From: Brachypterus glaber
Taxonomy: Eukaryota > Arthropoda > Insecta > Coleoptera > Kateretidae
Assembly (NCBI GenBank): GCA_958510825.1
Contig: OY294044.1
Coordinates: 67,746,357-67,810,356, forward strand
Direction: 5' to 3'
DNA: 64,000 nucleotides
This document shows, in pieces, positions 54,701 to 62,128 of this stretch. The notes under the pieces were generated by a model. That model was not told the DNA's origin, did no database searches, and was given only the letters and a program-made list of their open reading frames with translations. Position numbers and translations under genes: made by a program. Each line of letters begins with the position of its first letter. Position 1 is the first letter of the stretch.

Positions 54701-57700
54701 CAACAAAACGAGCGAGGTGGGAGAATATCGCAGCTGCAGTGGGCAGTATTACAGATGAGCCAAATTTCTCGATTTCACGATGATCGCGACAATTGAGGCT
54801 TCCTTAGACGTCAACTTGGAGAATTTTGCGAAAGGATTTGGGTCTACATCCTTACAAAGTCCAAGTTGACGTCTGAGAAATTTGGCTCATCGGCAATACT
54901 GGGCGCTGCAGCTGCGATATTCTCCTCACTTCGCCCGTCTTGTTGTCTTATTGGTGGCTTATTGTCCTGTAAAGTGAACTAATGCTCAAACTTTTCCACA
55001 GTGCGGCGTATAGGAGTGACGGCGACCCAATTCTCTGGTGAACAAACGTTGAGCACCTTTTTTTTATTTATTTAATTTGTACAAAAATTACAATATCAAT
55101 ATAATTAATACTTATATCACTAAATACAATGTACATTTTTTAATAAACCAAAGTGTGTGTGTACACTCTATTTACTTCATAATCATTAATATAATAAACT
55201 TATAAATATATATTTTATTTATTGATCAATTTATATTTAATTTTTTGTTTATTAATTTATTTTTTGTTTGTTCATTACTTTATTATTATTGTTATGTCCC
55301 AATGTATCATCTCACATATTAAGTTATAATTAGTGACAACCCAAATTTCATTTTTTTTTTATTTTTACAGAAAGGTTTGTTTTTTAGATCAGTGGGGAGG
55401 ATGTTCAGTATTTTTGTTATAAGGTAGTTACAACATTTTTGGTATTGTTAAATTTTTATTAGTTATTGACCTCGTTATTGTATCATGTGATACAGTAGTA
55501 TTTAATGTTTTGTTTTTATCGTAAACTTTGATAATATTTTTTATATAAAGTTGTCTAATGTTTAAAAGTTTGCCTTCTTTATACAGTTCATTAGTATTGA
55601 ATGACCTGTTTTTCAACATCATTGTTTTATGTAATTTTCGAGTAGTTTATTTATTAAAAAAAAAAGTGTGAGAAAGATTGTCAAAAAGATTGTGAAAGAT
55701 TGTACAAAATTTAAATGGATTGTTAAGGATCTCGTAGAAATCTCTATTTAAAAACCTATCACTCCTAGTTGATGACTTTTTAAAATAATGGAATTCAAGT
55801 TGTTCTTTAAAAACTGACATAGAGTAATATTTAGGCAATTAATTAAAGAATGGTGTAATTTTATTCTAAATTTTAGCAAAAATACACTGTAAATCTTCAC
55901 TTATCTGCTTTGTTAAAAATGGATTTTCATGCTCACACCAATTTAACAGAAGTTATGGGATTAGTGGCAGGATATTGGAATCCTACAAAGAAAATGATGA
56001 CAATAACTCAATATGAAACCTGTAAAAATATAGCTTCATCGGCTACCCACTGTGATATGTGCCCTATTTCTCAAGCTAAAGCTGCAGAAAATATTCACGA
56101 TAAAGGTAAGACTTCAAATTATTTTTTTTTTAATTTTGCTAAGAAACCAATTATTTCCCCCTTTAGTTTTGTACATGTCCTGTAGGCCGCCTAAGATCAA
56201 TAAAAAAAATGCGAAAAATGAAAAAATAAAAAAAGAATAAAATTAAAATTGTTTTTTTTTTTCATTCCTTTAAAAGTTTAACGCTTAATAACTTTTTTGT
56301 TTTTAGGGGGATAATTTTTGAAAAAAAGAACTTGATTTTTCCTCAAAATTTCGAGTAGATCGAATAATTGGTTCTTGAGTTATCGTTTTTACAAGAAACG
56401 TAACATCAGACGGACGTTTTCAAAGTTACTTTGTCGATACTATTATATTATATTCTTTTAGCGCATGCGCTGTGAAGAGTATTATAATAAAAAAGGAAGA
56501 GGCTATTTCCACGCCCGACGTACGTCGGACGTACACGAAGCTATTTCCACGTCCAGTATTTTTTTTGGCCGATTTTTATAGTTTTTAAAGCTTTTAAGGT
56601 ATATTTTTCGTCAGAATTGTATTCTCCTACGTTTTTTGCAAGTTTTAACTTTTTGTTAGATAGACCAATATTTTTTAACACTCACTTTTTCCACATTTTC
56701 TCTGGCATTTTAAGTCCGTATATGCAATTTTTTTTTTGATTTTTCGTTTGGCTCCGCCCATAATACAATAAAGCGCTAGAAAAAAATATACGCCCTTTGG
56801 CGTTGGAAATAATCATTTTTGTAATGAAGTGATCATAAATAATAACTTTATTATTATATCTAATATATATATTGAAGTTCGAGTACATAATATGTACATA
56901 TTATAATAAAAAAAAACATGATCGATCCGAACGATTTTTTTTATATTTTGACTAAATTACTTCTTATGGTGTTATTAAACAATTTATAAGAAAAAACAGG
57001 GGTCGGAAACAAAAAGTTAAAATTTGCAAAAAAAACACCGTGCCCCCCCCCATTAGCCTCAAAACACCCAACAAACGAAAAACCAAAACAAACTAAAGAA
57101 TTAGGTTTCCAAACGTCAGACGTGAAAATAGCCACTTCGATAAAAAAAAAACAAGTCAAACTACAAACAAGAAACAAATATTTTTTACCCCTTTAACCTA
57201 GGCCTATAGGGAGACTAGATCTGTGCGCCACCACTAAGAAACTTCGTTACAGATTTAGCTTCCTTACTTCAAACACAACCCACCCCGATGTTTACCAAAT
57301 TCAGTCTCCGCTGAGCTGTTTGAATAAGCAATCATCCAAGACTATAAAATATTCCTAAAAACTCAAAAAGTAAAAAATACTGCTACCTACAAAACAATAT
57401 TTTTTCTTATAGTTCATTTTTACAAAAAAAAAGGATATTTTTAAAACATACAAAAATGTCAAATGACCAATAGTAACGGAGCTATCTCAAAAAAGAATAT
57501 TTTTTACCCTACTTTTCGAGGACACTAGATGTTTTATAGAAATGTCAAAAATTTTCATAGACCTATATAAAACACCAATTTTAACCCATACAGGTCTGGA
57601 TATCCTTGGATGGTTTCACTCTCACCCAACTTTCGCTCCAGAGCCGTCTCAACAAGATTTAGAGACGCAACAATCGGTCCAACAATGGATAGGCATTAGA

Positions 57701-60700
57701 AAACCATGTATAGGCGTTATATTATCACCGTTTAGCCTAAACGGTGCCCTAATAGGGTCACCATATCGCTGCATGGTTGTAGATAAAAAACTGAATTTTG
57801 AGGATCAGTGTGTGCCTTACAAATTTGTTGTCAACGTAATTTCGGATGGTTTTAGTCCGGAAAGGTTTTTAAACGATATTCAGGAAGTCATTTTTTTACT
57901 CTCCGATTGCAAGAAGGAAGAGGTTATTGATTTTAGTCAGCCATATTTTCAAGATACGTCAATAACGTACCTAGATAAGGTAAGCATTCATCATTTATAC
58001 CAGAGTTGGGCAAATATGTTTATTTATTTTATGATTATTTTTAACCTCGTACTATTCTACTTAATTAAGCATCCCCTAAGTCCAGGACTTGTGTGGGCTA
58101 GTAGTAGAGGGAACCACCGGCTTTAATTGAACCAATATATCTAGGGAGTACGCCTTAGCCAAATTTCAATTATTAATTAACTGAAAAAGGCAATCGGCGC
58201 CAGTGAGGTTTGAACTCACGATCATTAGTTTAGTGTCAATGCTATATCGATGCCTTAGACCGCTGAACTAATTTCCCATATTATTTCATGATTACAGTGC
58301 AATTACATTTTATTTAACTATATCTTAACTAATGCACTAACTGTTATTTTTAATATACACGGTGTTTGTAGTCTTATGTCACATATTAAATTTAGGAAAT
58401 GGTAATTAATCAAAATTTGGTAAAAATGTTTTTTATTTAGTATATTAATTGCGGCAAGGTAAAAATAGTCATAAAAGTAAGCATAATTCGAAAACTTACA
58501 TTTACATTTATACTAAAATTATAAATTTTATGGTGTAAGATCTGGTGACCATTTTCATTTCATTTCAGCTGTATTTTGCGTACATTGGATCATTTCAAAA
58601 CAATCCACCTGAAATATCTCGCAAGCTAAACGTGCTTTTAAGTGCCTTTAATTAATCAAAACATAGCATTTTGAAAATTAAATTGACGTATCGCAATAGA
58701 CGGAAGCTAGGCTAATATGAGAGGCGGTAGAATGTCCAAAAGGACAGAACATCAAATATGAATACAAATATAAATTAATTTAAATTAATATAAAACCTGT
58801 AAAATTTATTAAATAGCGTACAAATAGTTGATGTTCTGTCCTTTTGGGCAGGGGTTGCTTATAATATTATAATGTTGAGGGTAGCGGGTGGTAAAGGGGT
58901 GAGAGTAACAACCTCCAAAATTATATATTATTGTAGGAACAGGATATTTTCAAGTCCGACTTACACGAAGCTATTTCCACGTCCAGTATTTTTTTACTAT
59001 TTTTAGGATTTTTAAAGCTTTTTTCTGTTTTGCGACTCTTATAAGCTCATAATCACTCGCATTTTGCGTGTTCTTATAGGCCCATAAGAGGTCACTACTT
59101 TTTTTTTCTGTTGGGTTGGCAACATACAAAAGCCTATCTCTTGACGTTTTGCGTGCAAATGTCAATGTCGATTTAAAGTTTAATTTTTTACAAAATTTTG
59201 TGTTTGGGTTATTTTTTACCGTGTTAAAATTGAAGCATCAAGTGGATGAAGGTGTTATGTAACATTTTTTAAAAATTTTAAATTTCTATGATATTATGAA
59301 AGAAGTGTCTTATACCTTCTTTATTCAATAAAAATAAAAAAATTAAAAAAAAATGTTACATAACACCTTCATCCACTTGACGCTTCAATTGTGGGCTGGT
59401 TAATTTTTTTGTTTGTTTGTTTAACCTCGTACTATTCTACTTAATTAAGCATCCCCTAAGTCCAGGACTTGTGTGGGCTAGTAGTAGAGGGAACCACCGG
59501 CTTATACTGACTTTCGAACCAGTTTCTAGGGAGTGTCCGTTTCACTTATCGCCTTTGACAAATTTCAATTATTAATTAACTAAAAAAGGCAAATCGGCGC
59601 CAGTGAGAATCGAACTCACGATAGTAGACTTGCTATGCATACGCGCTAGCCACTACGCTATGCCTCCCATAAACAGTGAAAAAAGAAGAGATGACTGTAA
59701 AATATATCAAAATATCATTTGTTCTTAGAATTTTAAACATAGCGTAAACTGTAATGCCAACCCTAAACAAAAATTCCTAAATCAGTCATCAATAGTATAG
59801 TATAGTATAGTATAGTATAGTATAGTACTTTAGAAAACTCGCCGCAAGCGGCTCGTTTTCTAAACTTGTACTCGTGCGCTAAAAACGTATGTTATGAAAC
59901 TAGTACTTTAATATACTATTTTCTATTTTGCTCTAAAATTTAAAAAACTTACATTTAAATTGATGACTGATTTAGGGATTTTTGTTTTGGGTTGGCATTA
60001 CTGTTTACACTATGTTTAAAATTTTAAGAACAAATGATATTTTTATATATTTTACAGTCATCTCTTCTTTTTTCACTGCAATTAACCAGTCCACAATTTT
60101 AACACGGTTAAAAATAACCCAAAATAGAAAAAATTGTTTAAAGCACTCGTTTCATAACACGTTTTTAGAGCACTTGTACTCATGCGCTAAAAACGTATGT
60201 TATGAAACTAGTACTTTAATATACTATTAAGGTATAGTCCAGTCAAATAACGAGAAATTCCTATGTTAAATTGCAATAAATATACACGGGCTGATATTTT
60301 AAAGGGTGGTAGTGGATAGTAACAGAACACTCCTGGTGATTTGCGTAAGGGGTGTCGGCTATCTTGAATTTTGGGGGTGAGTGCGGTTATCTCGCTAAAT
60401 ATATATCTTACGATAAAAATGCATATAACCAATTTTGTTAAGAATATAATTTCGAACAATTTTTGTTTGAATCAAATTTCTGTGGTGGTGCCTTTGCTTT
60501 ATTCAAAATATCCTATTTTTCTTAAAACTGGGTAAAATGAAAGTTACTTTTAGTCAAAGACCCCTATAGAAACTTCCTCCAAAAGTAATAGCTATTTATT
60601 ACCACTTGAGTTAAAGTGGCACCCATGCCTACACATGATGCGTCTGGATATAAAAATATGCCAGTTAGCAGAACAGAAGTACCGCAGTTTTCGACCTTTG

Positions 60701-60905
60701 AGAACGGTTGCTTGCTTTCTCGACAAGAATGACAAGAATAATTTTTGCTTCAAAAACTACCCCTTGGTATATTTTCTTACTATTTTTTTTTTGTTTTCAG
60801 TTTATCTATAGTGTACGAATGCATCTAGCAAAATGTGGCGATTTAAGTAAAATGACTTGCGACTATATCATCCAAGGGCTGACAGACATTTGTGGTAATA
60901 ATTAA
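40000..60905 (+). CDS. Mysm1: MYSM1 histone H2A deubiquitinase, complete spliced gene of 10 exons
   Basis: Exons: 40000-40076, 45732-46113, 48183-48570, 49414-49859, 51015-51171, 52391-52533, 54054-54212, 55877-56105, 57594-57979 and 60801-60905. Phases agree across all nine GT-AG introns, giving 823 aa (human about 828). Domains: SANT/Myb about residues 82-128 ([14 protein letters not shown] to YYLKNFYVE); a basic nuclear stretch about 210-275; SWIRM about 412-500 ([36 protein letters not shown]); MPN+ about 588-710. The JAMM metalloprotease motif is complete: Glu609 in TEVMG, then [17 protein letters not shown] with His669, His671, Ser679 and Asp682. It removes ubiquitin from histone H2A in the nucleus. 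An in-frame ATG at 39970 would add ten residues, but MAEEDEVDI matches the mammalian start better. Intron 1 is 5.7 kb and holds a 3.7-kb composite transposon. Confidence 0.95.
41027..41268. mobile_element. CATAGGCGCC-ended small element
   Basis: CATAGGCGCCGACTTTTC on the left is matched by GGGGGCGCCTATG on the right. The right half is unusually GC-rich and repeats CCCTGTTTCAAGTYCAGRGG. hAT-like termini are possible, but no clean 8-bp flanks were found. It lies in MYSM1 intron 1. Confidence 0.5.
41461..41990 (+). mobile_element. LINE 3' fragment inside the composite element
   Basis: The frame from about 41500 to 41841 gives [40 protein letters not shown], then [20 protein letters not shown] and [16 protein letters not shown] with a stop. 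This is the C-terminal region of a LINE reverse transcriptase. It interrupts the first unit of the 207-bp array. The last ~40 bp are AT-rich with AAATAAATGAATATTATTA as the 3' end. Confidence 0.7.
41995..42713 (+). repeat. 207-bp tandem repeat, about 3.5 copies
   Basis: GCATGTTTCAATTTTTTCAC recurs at 42083, 42290, 42497 and 42703, and ATAACAGGGAAAAGTCCTGG follows the first three. The period is 206-207 bp. The later units are nearly identical, the first is more diverged. A partial unit precedes the LINE fragment at about 41403-41460. The array ends in a poly(T) run. Confidence 0.9.
42858..45053. mobile_element. 2.2-kb TA-flanked palindrome with ~580-bp arms
   Basis: Starts CCGGGTGATCCAAAGTTCCC and ends GGGAACTTTGGATCACCCGG, with TA on both sides (42856-42857, 45054-45055). 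The arms pair to about 43440 and 44480. The centre is unpaired and AT-rich with no transposase. Each arm carries a tRNA-like stretch (below). The TA target and CCGGGTG ends relate it to the group at 14809. Confidence 0.85.
43187..43265 (+). repeat. tRNA-like stretch in the palindrome arm
   Basis: CGCTGGATCATTTGGTTTAG resembles a D arm and CTGGGTTCAAATCTCAACAG contains a good B-box (GGTTCAAATC). GCTG and CAGC could close an acceptor-like stem, and a T run follows. The mirror copy is at about 44655-44735. It may be an old tRNA-derived SINE head captured by the palindrome. It is not a functional tRNA. Confidence 0.5.
45427..45559. mobile_element. GTCACTCGATCAGTTGT hairpin MITE
   Basis: AGGGTCACTCGATCAGTTGT on the left pairs with ACAACTGATCGAGTGACTCT on the right, about 20-bp arms with one or two mismatches. 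The inner parts pair weakly (TTTTGGTGGTTAG with CCAACCACC). The flanks on both sides are a short repeat of AAAATCGTGAGAAAAATCG, which the element splits. Confidence 0.7.
45732..46113 (+). CDS. Mysm1: MYSM1 exon 2 (SANT domain)
   Basis: The acceptor is TCTTAATAG at 45723-45731. A nearer AG (45747-45748) would put a stop in frame. It encodes [20 protein letters not shown], then the SANT domain with tryptophans and [37 protein letters not shown]. Ends at CAG before GTAAGT. Confidence 0.92.
47092..47172 (+). mobile_element. SINE 3' part
   Basis: TCCCTCTACTACTAGCCCAC, AAGTCCTGGACTTAGGGGAT and TAGAATAGTACGAGGTTAAA match the 3' half of the SINEs at 58044-58278 and 59421-59669 (reverse orientation there). 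The tRNA head is missing, as expected for a 5'-truncated SINE. Confidence 0.8.
47322..47522 (-). mobile_element. LINE 3' tail fragment with 8-bp duplication
   Basis: On the minus strand it ends TGTATTCCTGTCGAGTTTTT followed by an (AAATA)n tail (47340-47322). CTGTTTTA lies on both sides (47314-47321, 47523-47530). The mirrored left arm of the host element keeps the empty site CTGTCTTAGCTGGG. Only 3' UTR is present, no coding part. Confidence 0.8.
47596..48140. mobile_element. GAGGGTGTAAGAGAGTCGCA foldback element
   Basis: The left end GAGGGTGTAAGAGAGTCGCA and the right end TGCGACTCTGTTACACCCTG pair, as does ATGTAGATATTTTAAG with its complement; TA lies on both sides. The right half carries the dispersed block AGGGCCGTAGCTCCCTTAGG and ATTTCCGGACCAACC, also seen at 19720, 23320 and 26615. 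It ends about 40 bp before MYSM1 exon 3. Confidence 0.7.
48183..48570 (+). CDS. Mysm1: MYSM1 exon 3 (basic linker)
   Basis: Acceptor TCTTTTAG, donor GTAAAA. It encodes a lysine-rich, low-complexity linker ([45 protein letters not shown]) that fits a nuclear localisation region between SANT and SWIRM. Poorly conserved, placed by frame and position. Confidence 0.85.
48798..48989. mobile_element. 192-bp MITE with ~50-bp TIRs
   Basis: TTTTTTCAAGCAAGATAGTA and AATTAAAAATCGCACAGT on the left are repeated in reverse complement at 48939-48989 with two or three mismatches. Non-coding; no obvious target duplication. It lies in MYSM1 intron 3. Confidence 0.75.
49414..49859 (+). CDS. Mysm1: MYSM1 exon 4 (acidic linker, SWIRM start)
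   Basis: Acceptor AATTTTAG. It encodes an acidic stretch ([20 protein letters not shown]) with lysine-glutamate SUMO-like sites (IIKSEP, PIKEEE), then [16 protein letters not shown], which begins the SWIRM domain. Donor GTAAGC. Confidence 0.9.
50286..50745 (+). repeat. Recent 230-bp tandem duplication
   Basis: AACCAAATACAATAATAATT starts at 50291 and again at 50521, and the two units differ at only a handful of positions over about 230 bp (for example GTTTAGCCCC against GTTTACCCCC). Each unit ends in a CAGACAGACAGACGGACG-type stretch. The high identity points to a recent event in MYSM1 intron 4. Confidence 0.9.
51015..51171 (+). CDS. Mysm1: MYSM1 exon 5 (SWIRM)
   Basis: Acceptor TATTTTAG follows an ATTATT run. 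Encodes [40 protein letters not shown] and [11 protein letters not shown], the DNA-binding helix bundle of SWIRM. Donor GTATGT. Confidence 0.93.
51225..52179. mobile_element. hAT-like foldback element with GGTTTAAACC units
   Basis: Ends CAGGGTTGGGTGG and TTTTTGCCAACCCTG are imperfect inverted repeats typical of hAT. The flanks are ATTTTTTC and ATTTTTTT (8 bp, one mismatch). Next to each end are two or three copies of the palindrome GGTTTAAACC with GACCAGG or CCTGGTC spacers (about 51247-51310 and 52080-52140). The middle has CCTCGCTCGCTACGCTCGCT. No ORF. Confidence 0.75.
52391..52533 (+). CDS. Mysm1: MYSM1 exon 6
   Basis: Acceptor TTTTTCTAG, donor GTAAGT. Encodes [16 protein letters not shown] at the SWIRM C-terminus, then a basic linker ([11 protein letters not shown]). 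Confidence 0.85.
52710..53004. mobile_element. ~295-bp hairpin element
   Basis: CACTCAGTCAGTCTTTAAGG, AAGTAACCAGAGGCCGCCAC and GCTATAAGTGG on the left pair with CCGCTTATAGTCTGGCGGTC and AAAGACTGACTGAGTGATGA on the right, and the outer TGGTACTGACCAAGAT pairs with ATCTTGGTACTGGCA. The ORFs on both strands here are due to the fold. It lies in MYSM1 intron 6. Confidence 0.7.
53294..53974. mobile_element. Foldback element with CGAGGTAATGTCCTT arrays
   Basis: The left flank AAATATGACAG (53283-53293) and right flank AAATATAACAG (53975-53985) differ at one base. The left end ATCGGGATCTTTACCTCG and the right end GAGGTAAAGACGGGTCCCC are related inverted ends. Both arms (about 53300-53460 and 53800-53970) are degenerate 15-16-bp unit arrays of the type CGAGGTAATGTCCTT, inverted relative to each other. 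The unit and ends resemble those at 38616-38911. MYSM1 intron 6. Confidence 0.75.
54054..54212 (+). CDS. Mysm1: MYSM1 exon 7
   Basis: Acceptor GATTTTAG, donor GTAAGT. Encodes [18 protein letters not shown], then [20 protein letters not shown], the linker just before the MPN domain. Its frame joins both neighbours. Confidence 0.85.
54583..55057. mobile_element. 475-bp palindromic element
   Basis: GGTGCTCAACGTTTGTTCAC and CGCCGCACTGTGGATAAGTT on the left pair with AACTTTTCCACAGTGCGGCG and GTGAACAAACGTTGAGCACC. GAGCCAAATTTCTC and GACGTCAACTTGG pair around the centre. Arms are about 230 bp with a few mismatches. It is markedly more GC-rich than its intron. Non-coding; its right end abuts a LINE tail. 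Confidence 0.85.
55061..55838 (-). mobile_element. LINE remnant ending in an (AAATA)n tail
   Basis: On the minus strand, [20 protein letters not shown], then [15 protein letters not shown], resemble the conserved C-terminal region of LINE reverse transcriptases. Upstream, [13 protein letters not shown] and [20 protein letters not shown] run in a nearby frame. Stops and shifts interrupt it. The tail at about 55075-55061 touches the palindromic element. Identification is moderate. It ends 38 bp before MYSM1 exon 8. Confidence 0.5.
55877..56105 (+). CDS. Mysm1: MYSM1 exon 8 (MPN+ first half)
   Basis: Acceptor AAATTTTAG, donor GTAAGA. Encodes [35 protein letters not shown] with the catalytic Glu, and [20 protein letters not shown]. 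Confidence 0.95.
56500..56620 (+). repeat. Dispersed repeat ACACGAAGCTATTTCCACG, copy 1
   Basis: ACACGAAGCTATTTCCACGT followed by CCAGTATTTTTTT and a TTTTTAAAGCTTTT stretch occurs here and at about 58962-59025, same orientation, in introns 8 and 9 of MYSM1. Just upstream, the word GTACGTCGGACGTAC forms a small palindrome. The full extent is unclear. Confidence 0.55.
57594..57979 (+). CDS. Mysm1: MYSM1 exon 9 (MPN+ active site)
   Basis: Acceptor CCATACAG, donor GTAAGC. Encodes [20 protein letters not shown] then D, giving the zinc ligands H-x-H and D, followed by [12 protein letters not shown] and [10 protein letters not shown]. The active-site set is intact, so the enzyme should be catalytic. 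Confidence 0.97.
58044..58278 (-). mobile_element. tRNA-headed SINE, full-length copy
   Basis: Minus strand: TGGGAAATTAGTTCAGCGGT head, B-box region CGTGAGTTCAAACCTCACTG, GGCGCCGATTGCCTTTTTCA, TTAATTAATAATTGAAATTT, then the tail CCGGTGGTTCCCTCTACTAC and TACGAGGTTAAA. About 235 bp. Head and B box are those of a tRNA-derived Pol III SINE. It sits 65 bp after MYSM1 exon 9, in intron 9. Confidence 0.85.
59232..59386. mobile_element. 155-bp hairpin MITE with AATT duplication
   Basis: Starts GAAGCATCAAGTGGATGAAG and ends with the complement (CTTCATCCACTTGACGCTTC). GTGTTATGTAACATTTTT pairs inside. AATT stands on both sides (59228-59231, 59387-59390), and the other arm of the host foldback has a single AATT at the same place. 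Confidence 0.85.
59421..59669 (-). mobile_element. tRNA-headed SINE, full-length copy
   Basis: Minus strand: GGGAGGCATAGCGTAGTGGC, TAGCGCGTATGCATAGCAAG (A-box region), CGTGAGTTCGATTCTCACTG (B box), then the same body and tail as the copy at 58044 with the full AAGTGAAACGGACACTCCCT segment. It is inserted in the left arm of a large foldback whose right arm shows the site without it. Confidence 0.88.
60801..60905 (+). CDS. Mysm1: MYSM1 exon 10 (terminal)
   Basis: Acceptor TTGTTTTCAG. Encodes [20 protein letters not shown] and [10 protein letters not shown] before TAA (60903-60905). The 2.8-kb intron before it carries two SINEs and a large foldback. Confidence 0.88.
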   Translation, partial: FIYSVRMHLAKCGDLSKMTCDYIIQGLTDICGNN

Positions 60906-62128
60906 TTTATTTATATTTATACATATAGTATTAAAATTTAAAATATTAAATAGGGCACTGAATATGTACAAATTATCTTAGCGATAAATGGATTTGTTAT
61001 TAAGTTTAAGAAAAAGTTTTTATTTTATTTGACATTTTATATTTTCAGTGTCCTCTGTTTTAAATGCTTTGCTTTGAAACAAGTTAGTTGACAGTCTAGT
61101 ATTGTAACCAACTGATGTAATGTTACTGATATGCCTAAAATGTATTTAAAATTACAGCTTCTAAAATATTTACTATCTACCAGTTTCACCAATGGTGTAC
61201 TATTATATGCACAAAAAGCGGGAATTGATATTTAACATTTTGTAATTTTCATTTGTTGTCACAGACAACTATTTGTATAAATGTCACTTATCGATCAAAA
61301 TAATGATAGAAAATGTCTTGAACAAATGCTGGTTATACATTTTTAAATAAAAAATCATGGTAAAATATAACTAGTATACCAGAAAAACTAAATATGTGTT
61401 GGTTGTTTACAAAGCAATGTATTAATGAAGAAGATTGAGGATAAAAGAAGAAAATTGCCCAATCAAAAAAAAAAAAATGTGGGATGAAGTAAAAACTGAA
61501 AGAAATAAGTAAAGTGTCTAAGTATGAATCACGAAAAACCATGATCGAAGTTATGTGGTACCTTATTGTATGAATGTCCTAAAACTTTGTGTTTATAATG
61601 AGGGTGCACCCTCATTAAAATTTCGAACAAATATCTATAGAAATCTAGAAATCTTTCTATTAAATTAGCAGCAAGTTTAGCAAATAAGGTTTTTAATGTA
61701 GAAGAACAATGATCAATCGCTGTAAACAATTCTTTGAAATGTCAATCTAAAATAAATCGAAATTTACTCGATTAATAATAGAATTCATCCAAACCAAGAA
61801 TGTTATATCAAATTATTAATGAGATAAGGTTTATGCAATGGTCAAAGCTGTGATTAAAGTGTTTATGAAAAATAATCCATTAAACATAGTAGTTTTTAAC
61901 ATTATTTATTTTAACAGTTGGATGTTATGGTGTACTAAACTTTTCGTAAATTAATAAATAGATTTAGATACTAATAGCGAGTTTAAATTTCAAGAACTTT
62001 TAATTTTATAATAACAGTCACTCCAAAACTGCCTCTTAATGGATTTACTCTATGGATTGAAAACTAACCTATTAATTTCATAAACTGACAAACGTCAAGT
62101 TATTCTAACCTCTTACAAATAACACATA
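60906..62128. other. 3' flank of MYSM1, no gene seen
   Basis: About 1.2 kb of AT-rich sequence after the MYSM1 stop. AATAAA-like words occur near 61345 and may end the transcript. No splice-flanked coding exon, SINE or clear inverted repeat was found. Confidence 0.45.

Larger units (their letters stand above)
59208..60130. mobile_element. Foldback element carrying nested MITE and SINE
   Basis: The right arm (59959-60130) is the near-exact complement of 59676-59792 plus the short pieces 59208-59231 and 59387-59404. The left arm is therefore split twice: by a 155-bp MITE (59232-59386) and by the SINE. The centre has a (TATAG)n run (59792-59825) and the word ACTTGTACTCGTGCGCTAAA, which recurs directly at about 60173. 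MYSM1 intron 9. Confidence 0.8.

Noticed and set aside
56941..57177. Minus-strand ORF of 78 codons with a hydrophobic start
   Set aside because: It lies inside MYSM1 intron 8, has no family match and no supporting splice sites. The hydrophobicity comes from A/T-rich codons.
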